Shown: positions 55,137 to 64,000 of the stretch, one piece after another
Numbering within the stretch: position 1 is the first letter of the stretch
How the letters are laid out: each line of letters starts with the position of its first letter
NCBI RefSeq assembly: GCF_037325665.1
Contig: NC_090253.1
Span: 20,034,718 to 20,098,717, forward strand
DNA: 64,000 bases
Source of the DNA: Littorina saxatilis
Taxonomy: Eukaryota > Mollusca > Gastropoda > Littorinimorpha > Littorinidae
Direction: 5' to 3'
Translations under genes and position numbers: made by a program
The notes under the pieces: model-generated
What the model was told of the DNA's origin: nothing
What the model saw: only the letters and a program-made list of their open reading frames with translations
Databases searched by the model: none

Positions 55137-55914
55137 GCGTGTGTGTGTGTAGAGCGATTCAGACTAAACTACTGGACCGATCTTTATGAAATTTTACATG
55201 AGAGTTCCTGGGAATGATATCCCCGGAAGTTTTTTTCATTTGTTCGATAAATGTCTTTGATGACGTCATATCCGGCTTTTTGTAAAAGTTGAGGCGGCAC
55301 TGTCACACCCTCATTTTTCAATCAAAATGATTGAAATTTTCGCCAAGCAATCTTCGACGAAGGCCGGACTTCGGTATTGCATTTCAGCTTGGTGGCTTAA
55401 AAATTAATTCATGACTTTGGTCATTAAAAATCTGATAATTGTAAAAAAAAAACCTAAAATTTATAAAACGATCCAAATTTACGTTCATCTTATTCTTCAT
55501 CATTTTCTGATTCCAAAAACATATAAATATGTTATATTTGGATTAAAAACAAGCTCTGAAAATTAAAAATATAACAATTATGATCAAAATTAAATTTTAG
55601 AAATCAATTTAAAAACACTTTCATCTTATTCCTTGTCGGTTCCTGATTCCAAAAACATTAGATATGATATGTTTGGATTAAAAATCACGCTCAGAAAGTT
55701 AAAACGAAGAGAGGTACAGAAAAGCGTGCTATCCTTCTCAGCGCAACTACTACCCCGCTCTTCTTGTCAATTTCACTGCCTTTGCCACGAGCGGTGGCCT
55801 GACGATGCTACGAGTATACGGTCTTGCTGAAAAATTGCAGTGCGTTCAGTTTCATTCTGTGAGTTCGACAGCTTGACTAAATCTTGTATTTTCGCCTTAC
55901 GCGACTTGTTTTTG
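54983..55914 (-). mobile_element. Repeat family A, copy 6
   Basis: Complete, reverse orientation, with a TG plus TCTG microsatellite (about 55056-55150), inserted in the same host element about 110 bases from copy 5. Confidence 0.92.
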
Positions 55915-56053
55915 TCTATGTTACCGTAAACAGACTTTTTTTCTTTTTTTTGCCTAACTACATAATTTTTGAAGATGTTTTCTTCCATTTCTTGAGCAGA
56001 TGTAACTGTCGACCTGTCTTTGTCGGTGTTCGATCTGTCTGTCTATGTTACTC

Positions 56054-56158
<105 letters not shown>

Positions 56159-56961
56159 GTTAGGCAAACTTAAATTCAACAACAATACAAGTGTTGTGGA
56201 TATGTTTGATTATACATAATGGCCGTATTACTATAAATTAGAAACAAAAACTAAGGTGTTCTTACCGCCTTAAAGTGAGCAAAATAACGTTGTTGCAGAG
56301 GAAACGCTTGAAGTTTTGAAAAAAAGAGAGTTTGGTCACAAACTGACAATTCATTCTTCAAAGTATATTAGCAGTGACTGATTATTCTTTTAAGTCTACA
56401 GCGTGTGCTTAAAGGCAATTATGCAAGTGAATCTGTGAATATTCTTAATTAAGCTTTCCTTGCACTCTTGAGAATCAGAACTCTATTACAACTGATGATT
56501 GTGTCGATACATTTTGTGAAGCCAAAAAACGCTCAGAGTTAAATCAGTTACTGATGATTCTGATCTGATACTGTGTCCGCTATTATCAAGTTGGGACTGT
56601 GTGAAAGCCCTCCATTCTCGTCACTCATCTTCGCGTGTCATTAACGTGACTACTGGTGTTTCAGTTATTCACTGTCGGGTCATTTTACTCGTTGAATTTG
56701 AGTTAATCTGCTCTGGTTAATTCTTGTTACTCTTAAGTCTACTTATTTCTCTTTGTGTAAAGTAGTGTTTCTCTCTTTGTTTTGTCTTTCGTTTGAGTTT
56801 GACACCAAGTGTTAAACTCCATTGGTCGCATCTCTGTGTGTATCTGTGTATAGTATAATTTAATATTTTCTCCTTATTGATTATTGATTACTTTTGCTGT
56901 TTTAAAGTAATTTTGATTTTTTTCTTTTTTTCTTTTCTTCTTAAAACGTGAAAACACTGTT

Positions 56962-58533
56962 TTGAGATTTATCATGAGTAATGGTTCTACCTCATGGCCC
57001 ACAAAAGAGGGTCTTCGTATTGGACACCTTAATATCAACCATGCAATTAATAAATTACACGAAGTTTCCACCATGCTTTTAAACTCAGGAACACATTTTC
57101 ATGTTATGGGGTTTACAGAATCAAGACTATCTGACACGATTTCGGATTCTGAGGTTTGTGTTCCAGGTTACAGTGTTGTACGCAGAAACCCCCAACAATG
57201 TAAAGAAACTGGATTGCTTGTGTATATAAGTGAATCATTGACCTACACACGTTTAACACATTTAGAACAGTTTGTGGAATCCGTCTGGATCGAGGTCAAA
57301 TTAAAAAAGGCACCTCCAATGCTTATTGGTTTCTGCTATAGAAATCCAGCAGAACGTGTAAACTGGACGGACAAATGTTCACATATGTTAGATGCTGCTT
57401 TGTTAGAATCAAAAGAAACCATTCTCTTAGGAGATTTTAACATTGATTTATTAAAACAAAATAAACCATGGTTAGATATGTTCAACCTTTATGATCTCAA
57501 ACAAGTCGTGAACACCCCTACTAGGGTTACTGCATCTACAAGCACTTTGATAGATCATGTCTATGTTTCTAACACCCGTAACGTTGCAGAAGTTTGTGTT
57601 CCAACCAGCGGTTGTAGTGATCATTTTCCTGTTTGTCTCACGTGGTCAAGAAAGGGTGTAAAAATCCCCAAAGTTGGTCACAAGACAGTAAAGTACCGCT
57701 CCTTTACTAAATTTAACGAGAACGCTTTTCTTGTAGACTTAAGTAATTCTTCTCTCTCTGATGTTTATAATTATACGGATCCTGATGATGCAATAACACA
57801 CTGGATAAATGTCTTTACAGAAATATACGATAAACATGCCCCGTGGAGAATTAAGAGAGTCAAGCAAATAGTAAAACCTAAATGGTTTGATACTGAATTA
57901 CAAGATGCTATTGGCCATCGTGATTTCTTAAAATCAGTTGGCAAGGAAGCAGAGTATAGAGAACAGAGAAATAAAGTAAACTCACTTAAACGAACAAAAA
58001 AGATTAAGTACTTTCATGACCTAGCGTCATCAAAGCAAAATTCAAAGAATATATGGAAAGCAATAAATGAACTTACAAATAAAACGATTGCCAGTCATTC
58101 AAGTTGTGTTAAGGACATATCCCCTGATGATTTAAACACGCATTTTTCTAAAATAGCTGAAAAAATTATTACAAATGACAAATCCAATTTGAACAATTTG
58201 AAAGTGTTAGAAGAATATTGTGAGTCGAAACAAGTTTCAAGTCAAGCGAATATTCCTCTACTTACAGTACCTGATGTTTTTTACGCACTTACACACCTTA
58301 AGCAAACAGGCTTCCGGGGAATCGACGGCCTCGATGGTAGGATTCTTAAATTGTCAGCCCCTGTAATTTCTGAAACACTCACTTACCTTTATAATCTTTG
58401 TTTAGACAAAAATTATTTCCCAGTCGCCCTGAAACAGGCTAAAGTCATTCCTCTGTTTAAATCAGGTGATAAAAAAGACCCATCAAACTATAGGCCAATT
58501 TCAATATTGTCTGTTTTTATCAAAACCACTTGA
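56962..58533 (+). pseudogene. LINE ORF2, endonuclease and start of RT
   Basis: Endonuclease motifs: IGHLNINHAINK (Asn), VMGFTESRLSD (Glu), ETILLGDFNIDLL (Asp, Asn), LIDHVYVS and GCSDHFPVCLTW (His). These are the APE-type residues of a nicking enzyme for target-primed reverse transcription. The reverse transcriptase starts with GFRGIDGLDGRILK and AKVIPLFKSGDKKDPSNYRP. The frame is lost in a T run near 58512; the next frame overlaps from 58466. Confidence 0.9.
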
Positions 58534-59110
58534 AAAACACATTAACAAACATATTCTAATGCATCTTAACCAAAACAATTTACTTCACCCTAAACAATCG
58601 GGTTTTAGAGCTAACCATTCCTGCCATACTGCCTTAGTTTCTCTTGTTGATCAATGGCTGGAGAAAATAAACGACAATGAATTCTGTGGTGCCATTTTTG
58701 TTGATTTTGCTAAAGCCTTTGACGTTATTGATCACACGTTATTACTGAGAAAATTTGCATTGTATGGCGTCGGAATCGAAACTGTCAAACTTATTAGTTC
58801 ATTTCTCACCGGCAGACAACAGACTGTACTAACAAACGCCTCGGCGTCGAGCATGCAAGAAGTAAAATACGGTGTACCACAAGGATCGGTTTTAGGACCC
58901 CTCCTCTTCTCTATATACATTAATGACCTCCCCCTACATATTCAAAATGTATGTGAACTTTTTGCAGATGACACCACAATTCACTCCAGCAACACAAATG
59001 TAACTCGCTTATCAGAATCACTTCAAAGGGGTTTAAACCAGTTGACAGAGTGGACTGAACTAAACCATATGTCTCTTAACCCAAAGAAAACCAAATATAT
59101 GGTCATATAA
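58466..59110 (+). pseudogene. LINE ORF2, reverse transcriptase core
   Basis: Contains PKQSGFRANHSCHTAL, AIFVDFAKAFDVIDH, YGVPQGSVLGPLLFSIYIND, VCELFADDTTIH (catalytic ADD) and HMSLNPKKTKYMVI. It runs into a stop at 59108 because of a single-base shift in the preceding TATA run. Confidence 0.9.
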
Positions 59111-59157
59111 CAACAAGACAAAAACGCCAGAATATTTGTTCAGCTGGTCCTGCTTTA

Positions 59158-59784
59158 ATGATAGATGGTGAAATAGTGGAAAAAGTCGACCATCACAAAC
59201 TGCTGGGTGTTAATATCGATAACAACTTGTCTTGGTCAACCCACATAGAGCAACTTAGTAAAGTGGTGTCTAAGAAAGTGTATCTCTTATCTAGAATTAA
59301 ACACTTCCTGAACTGCCAAACCAGAAAGTTATTCTTCATTGCTCATATTCAATCTGTTATTGATTACGCATCCACTCTATGGGACTCCGCAAGTGAAAAT
59401 TCCTTAAAACCACTCAGCAGATTACATAAAAGAGCGCTAAAAGTAGTATTACTAAAGCACACTACCCTCACAGAGTTAGACTACATACATTTAGGGATCT
59501 TACCTCTAAAGTCAAGACTGCTTTTTAACAAAGGAATCTTTATGCATAAAATTATATCCGAAACTCTACCCCAAACCATTTGTTCAAAGTTCTCTTTGAA
59601 GAATTCACACCACCTTATGAAATTTAACACTCCTCTTCCTAGGATAGACTTATTTAAGTCTAGTCTAGTTTATTCAGGTGGCCGTCTCTGGAACGCTCTT
59701 CCGAATGCCTTACGGGAAGCTACCAGCACAGATTCTTTCAAAAACAAATATATATCCCATTTAATGAAAATAGTATATTCTTGA
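59158..59784 (+). pseudogene. LINE ORF2, thumb and C-terminus
   Basis: Encodes VDHHKLLGVNIDNNLSW, a conserved post-RT motif, and ends GGRLWNALPNALREA...TDSFKNKYISHL, the usual C-terminus of CR1/Jockey-type LINEs without RNase H. Confidence 0.88.
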
Positions 59785-60152
59785 TTGTTATGTCCTTTGG
59801 GACACAGTCACTCACTTTTGATTTATTGTTTTGTTCACGAAATTATGATGTTCTGCATAATATCCATTGTCTTACAGAGTTGATGTACTATTGCATAGTA
59901 TTCTGACTCTAATTGACTTGCAAATTTTTGCTTTGCACCTTGTCATGAACATTTATAAACTACAATGTTTCATATAATGCACTTATGTACATAAACTTAT
60001 ACTGTTTTACTAATTATGTAAGTATGTAGTAGTAGTTATTATAGTAGATTTAGTCCCTCTTTAGGGCGAGGGCCAGATGCAAAAAAGTATACCAATGCTT
60101 ATTCTGTTACCCTCGTAAAATAAAGAATTGTCATTGTCATTGTCATTGTCAT

Positions 60153-60156
<4 letters not shown>

Positions 60157-60221
<65 letters not shown>

Positions 60222-60238
60222 GTCTCTCTCTCTGTCTC

Positions 60239-60291
<53 letters not shown>
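60157..60291. repeat. TC microsatellite, 3' flank of LINE
   Basis: CT run with scattered CTGT, directly after the ATTGTC tail. Confidence 0.95.
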
Positions 60292-60293
<2 letters not shown>

Positions 60294-60550
60294 CTTGATA
60301 TAATTCTTGGTCAAACTATTCACAGACACATTTTCTCCAAAATGACGATGGTATCTGTTTTACCTTTAACGCATTTTGTGGTTGCATCGGCACAAATGTC
60401 CGTAACTCTGGCTCTTTTCAAGAAATGTCCTCAAAGATTAATGACTTTGTCAAAGAAATATATATTAATACACAATCTGACACAAAACTTGTTTTGACCA
60501 TAAAAAGTTAGAAAAAGTAAACAATACGAAAAACCTGAGAGACAGCAGTA
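60292..60550. other. No recognised gene
   Basis: Short unique stretch; a 68-codon frame here has no relative. Confidence 0.4.
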
Positions 60551-60690
60551 GACGGACGCAGTGGCCTAGTGAATAAGACCCCGGGCTCCCATGCGGAAGG
60601 TCGCGGGTTCGAATCCCAGCCGCAGCTGGTGGGTTAAGGGTGGAGATTTTTCCGATCTGCTAGTGCCTTATCCCCCTTCGTGTGTACAGT
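60551..60690 (+). mobile_element. tRNA-derived SINE (family S2), 3' truncated
   Basis: Box A (TGGCCTAGTGAATAAGAC) and box B (GGGTTCGAATCCCAG) lead into TGGTGGGTTAAGGGTGGAG and CCCCCTTCGTGTGTACA, which match the head of the minus-strand SINE at 62901-63238 with an internal deletion of about 27 bases. Confidence 0.85.
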
Positions 60691-61120
60691 ATCATTTTGC
60701 TAACTTTGTTTCTTGCTCCATTTTGTAGTTGTTGACAGTTTACTTCAGAGTATGACAACTTTTATTTTTTACAGTCATTGAATGCTAATGATTATTTTAA
60801 CTGACGTTACCAATCACAACAATATGTCAGCCATGATAAAGGTCTCCGATGTCGTTTTATATGTTTGCTAGTGTGTTCAACTCGAGACTATCTCCGCACT
60901 GTACACCGATGAGTTGATATACACAAAGTTGGCAGTTACGCATTCCTACCCTGTGAATATATAGTACACACCTGCACACACTTTTCTATGCCCTTGCGGT
61001 CCACGGTTGAATAACCAAGCTGAAAGGTAAGACAATTTGAATGCGAGATTTTCCTGCGCATTTGAAAAGACTGCACGACTAGCCGGAGCAAGAACGAGGT
61101 GCTATTGAAAAACCAGTTTG
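60691..61120. other. No recognised gene
   Basis: AT-rich unique sequence. Confidence 0.4.
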
Positions 61121-61175
61121 ACAAGTCAAGTCAAACAGTTTATTTACCAAATGCAAAGCACAGGATTTTGTTATG
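61121..61175 (-). mobile_element. LINE 3' end fragment with TTGAC tail
   Basis: On the minus strand: CTTTGCATTTGGTAAATAAA then CTGTTTGACTTGACTTGTC, the same kind of TTGAC tail as at 12936. Confidence 0.6.
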
Positions 61176-61448
61176 GTGTATGCATCCAAACTTCACACTC
61201 CTTCCACACGCATATTATATCATAATAAATATGTACAGATAAAGTGTTCAATTTCACTGGGCCTATTTACACGATGCGCCTTTTCTGTCCCTGCTACTTC
61301 TTCTTCTTCTTCTTCGTTCATGGGCTTAGACTCCCACGTTCACTCATGTTGTTTTTACATTTAGTCAAGTTTTGACTAAATGTTTTAACGTAGAGGGAGG
61401 AATCGAGACGAGGGTCATGGTGTATGTGTGTGTGTCTGTGTGTGTGTG

Positions 61449-62117
61449 CAGGGCCGGACTACCGGGGGGGTTATGGGGGTTGCGCAACCCCCCCCCCACC
61501 CCTAGCCTGAACATGTACCTTACTTATTTAAAACATTTTTTATTATTGCTTATTTTATGCCGTTTCATGCAAGGAGCGACCATTTTCTTATCTCAGAATA
61601 TGACCTACCCATCAGCTTCAGGGGGCTTCGCCCCCTGACCCCCACAAGGGGCTCTGCCCCTTGACCCCGCCCAGGGGCGGACGAAGGGGGAGGGGGGGTT
61701 CTAGGGTTTCCGGACCCACCTTATAAATATAAAAATATAAAAATATAAAAATATTGAATGAGGTATGCATTTCTTTATTTTACATTGAGTTTCAATTTTG
61801 GGGGTTATAATCAGTGACAAAATCTGCTGCCTGAAACTGGTAATGATCATCCTCAGAATGCACCAGATTGCACCATTTTGCATCCTTTTTTTCAAAATTT
61901 TCCGGGGGGGCATGCCCCCGGACCCCCCTAGCAAGCTAGGCGCTTCGCGCCGTCGGCTCGGCGCTTCGCGCCTTCACACCCATATCTTTACAATATACTT
62001 TTGAAACCCCCCCCCCCCCCCATAAAATGAACTGATCCGCCCCTGCCGCCAAGGGGGATATCCCCCTGGACCACCTCTAGCAACCCCCCCCCCTCCTCTT
62101 AGCCTAGTCCGGCCCTG
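61449..62117. mobile_element. hAT-like inverted-repeat element inside family A
   Basis: Termini CAGGGCCGGACTA and TAGTCCGGCCCTG, 13 bases each. CAG-starting ends are typical of hAT elements, whose target duplications are 8 bases; the flanks are TG repeats, so the duplication cannot be proven. No transposase. Confidence 0.75.
61672..62045. mobile_element. Second hAT-like element nested inside the first
   Basis: Termini CAGGGGCGGA and TCCGCCCCTG, 10 bases. Interior includes hairpins built from GGCGCTTCGCGCC. The flanks share only CCGCC, so the target duplication is unclear. Confidence 0.65.
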
Positions 62118-63310
62118 GTGTGTGTGTGTAGAGCGGTTCAGACTAAACTACTGGACCGATCTTTATGAAATTTGACATGAGAGTTCCTGGGTATGATATC
62201 CTCACACGTTTTTTTCATTTTTTTGATAAATGTCTTTGATGACGTCATATCCGGCTTTTCATGAAAGTTGAGGCGGCACTGTCACGCCCTCATTTTTCAA
62301 CCAAATTGGTTGAAATTTTGGTCAAGTAATCTTCGACGAAGCCCGGACTTCGGTACAGTGTATTGCATTTCAGCTTGGTGGCTTAAAAATTAATTAATGA
62401 CTTTGGTCATTAAAAATCTGATAATTGTAAAAAAAATATTTTTTTTATAAAACGATTCAAATTTACGTTCGTCTTATTCTCCATCATTTTCTGATTCCAA
62501 AAACATATAAATATGTTATATTTGGATTAACAACAAGCTCTGAAAATTAAATATATAACAATTATTATCAATTTTTTTTTTCGAAATCAATTTAAAAACA
62601 CTTTCATCTTATTCCTTGTCGGTTCCTGATTCCAAAAACATATAGATATGATATGTTTGGATTAAAAACACGCTCAGAAAGTTAAAACGAAGAGAGGTAC
62701 AGAAAAGCGTGCTATCCTTCTCAGCGCAACTACTACCCCGCTCTTCTTGTCAATTTCACTGGCACTGCCTTTGCCACGGGCGGTGGAGTGACGATGCTAC
62801 GAGTATACGGTCTTGCTGCGTTGCGTTGCGTTCAGTTTCATTCTGTGAGTTCGACAGATACTTTACTAAATGTTGTATTTTCGCCTTACGCGACTTGTTT
62901 TTTTTTTAGCACGAGTGGATTTTTACGTGTATGACCGTTTTTACCCCGCCATTCAGGCAGCATACGCCGATTTCGGGGGAGGCATGCTGGGTATTTTCGT
63001 GTTTCTATAACCCACCGAACTCTGACATGGATTACAGGATCTTTTTTGTGCGCACTTGGTCTTGTGTTTGCGTGTACACACGAAGGGGGTTAAGTCACTA
63101 GCAGGTCTACACATAAGTTGGCCTGGGAGATCGGAAAAATCTCCACTCTTAACCCACCAGGCGGCAGCGACCGGGATTCGAACTCACGACTTCCCGATTA
63201 GGAGGCCGATGTCTTACCACCACGCCACTGCGCCCGTCTGTCCCCGCTACGATCGCTCTATTCTCTCGTCTGCTTTTTTACGGGGCGCTTCAGGCAAAAC
63301 AAACATATAT

Positions 63311-63535
63311 GTTGGTTTAGGGTAACGTGACCAAACAAGATAGGGTCGGTAGGTCGGCTTTTTAAAATTCATTTTTATTCATTTGATTTAGTCGAATTTA
63401 AAGGAGGTCACTTCCTTTTGTCTCAGTATGGTTCGCAAAATGTGCCAACAGTTGTTTTTGTTTTTTTGAGGATTGGAAAAAAAGTGTTAGGGTCGGAGGA
63501 AAAAAATAGGGTCGGTCGGGTTACCCTAAACCAAC
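63311..63535. mobile_element. GGTAAC-ended element, copy 3, 225 bp
   Basis: Ends GTTGGTTTAGGGTAAC (63311) and its complement GTTACCCTAAACCAAC (63520-63535). Subterminal TAGGGTCGGTAGGTCGG and TAGGGTCGGTCGGG match the interiors of the other two GGTAAC elements. Confidence 0.8.
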
Positions 63536-63542
63536 ATTATAC

Positions 63543-63679
63543 GTTAATTGGATCTGTGATCCAAACATGGCTTTTGGTCAATCGAGATGGAAGTTTATTC
63601 CACAAGCCCGTAGGGCGAGTGGAATAAACTGCCATCGAGATTGACCAAAAGGCATGTTTGGATCACAGATCCAATTAAC
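63543..63679. mobile_element. 137 bp hairpin element
   Basis: GTTAATTGGATCTGTGATCC begins an arm of about 60 bases that is mirrored almost perfectly, ending GGATCACAGATCCAATTAAC. The loop is AAGCCCGTAGGGC-like. It is a miniature inverted-repeat unit or a structured RNA source. Confidence 0.85.
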
Positions 63680-64000
63680 ATATATATCTCGACATTCACT
63701 GGTCTTAGGGTTTTTGTTTTCAAAAAAGAAAGAAACTTGCTTGAACACGGACCACTTCTCCGAGCAAAATCAACAAACCCAATCACTCGCATTCCACCTC
63801 AAGGTCTCGGCCAACCAAGACTATGGCATACTCGTAGCAAAGCCGCCGAATGGTACCGTAAACCAAGAATAGTGACGTAAGAGAATAGAATGTCGTCTTT
63901 TGATTTGGAACGTGACGTGTTTCAGAACTTCTTCTGGACAACTCGGATGGTCTTCTGCGTAGTGGGTTGGCACGAGATTCTTTTTCTTCTTCGACAGTTC
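63680..64000. other. Window end, no gene seen
   Basis: Two overlapping + frames (63641-63880 and 63654-63872) cover this stretch with no recognisable family. Confidence 0.4.

Larger units (their letters stand above)
53943..55938. mobile_element. GGTAAC-ended element, copy 2, hosting two family A copies
   Basis: Inverted ends AAGTCTGTTTACGGTA at 53943 and its complement TACCGTAAACAGACTT at 55922-55938. Inner segments carry GACCGACCCC on one side and CGACCTACCGACCCTA on the other, mirrored as in the other GGTAAC elements. Family A copies 5 and 6 occupy most of the interior. Confidence 0.7.
61352..62900 (-). mobile_element. Repeat family A, copy 7, with nested inserts
   Basis: Starts TTTTTACATTTAGTCAAG and ends TTACGCGACTTG. 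Its TG microsatellite is split by a 669 base element (61449-62117). Orientation as copies 2 and 6. It sits at an A/T run of the SINE. Confidence 0.92.
61298..63238 (-). mobile_element. tRNA-derived SINE (family S2), split by family A copy 7
   Basis: The minus-strand head (63238 leftward) has box A (GTGGTAAGACATCGG region) and box B (GAGTTCGAATCCCGG), then TGGTGGGTTAAGAGTGGAG and ACACGAAAATACCCAGCATG. It is interrupted at about 62901 by family A copy 7 and resumes at 61351 with ACGTGGGAGTCTAAGCCCAT and a GAA-repeat tail ending at 61298. Flanks TGTCCCTGCTAC (61286-61297) and TGTCCCCGCTAC (63239-63250) are a 12 base duplication with one difference. SINE length without inserts is about 390 bases. 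Confidence 0.88.

Noticed and set aside
61921-61980. Bacterial-style terminator hairpins (GGCGCTTCGCGCC)
   Set aside because: They lie inside a non-autonomous eukaryotic element; no bacterial gene is nearby.

Overview
The window is eukaryotic, very probably from a marine mollusc and most likely a gastropod. The reasons are spliced exons, CA, TG, TC and GA microsatellites throughout, tRNA-derived SINEs, several LINE clades, TTAA-flanked DNA elements and dense non-autonomous repeats. The organism call is inference. I see no operon, CRISPR array, rRNA or convincing functional tRNA gene.

One host gene is well supported. The last four coding exons of a family GT10 alpha-1,3-fucosyltransferase lie on the + strand at 1851-1957, 2640-2786, 3735-3963 and 5515-5841. 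Splice phases match at all three junctions and give 269 contiguous residues to the stop. Earlier exons are probably left of the window. Its introns hold a SINE, two minisatellites and a hairpin, several touching splice sites.

From about 7 to 13 kb come repeat-family B copies, microsatellites, a solo LTR (9147-10637) and a duplicated tRNA-like 3' half. From 12.9 to 28.0 kb lies a nested block. A minus-strand LINE is split by a 14.4 kb TTAA-flanked element with 22 bp terminal inverted repeats. That element carries a GA-rich satellite, into which a Ty3-type LTR retrotransposon (17368-25778) inserted. The retrotransposon has integrase ahead of reverse transcriptase, the Gmr1-like domain order.

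From 28 to 45 kb there are two copies of a 1 kb TTAA element, a tRNA-derived SINE, a decayed RNase H-bearing LINE of the I group (minus strand), a Tx1/L1-like LINE (+ strand) split by a SINE, and a short LINE 3' fragment split by a TTAA element. From 49.6 to 56 kb lie a GGTAAC-ended element, a 39 bp minisatellite, a 570 bp snapback and four copies of repeat family A, two of them nested inside another element. From 56 to 60 kb there is an almost complete LINE with TC repeats on both sides. From 61.3 to 63.3 kb four repeats sit inside one another.

The layout is a host gene tail followed by layered transposon insertions. Target-site duplications, and LINE reading frames that rejoin across the insertions, allow a relative order of events to be read. 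All identity and family statements are by eye; no database search was possible.
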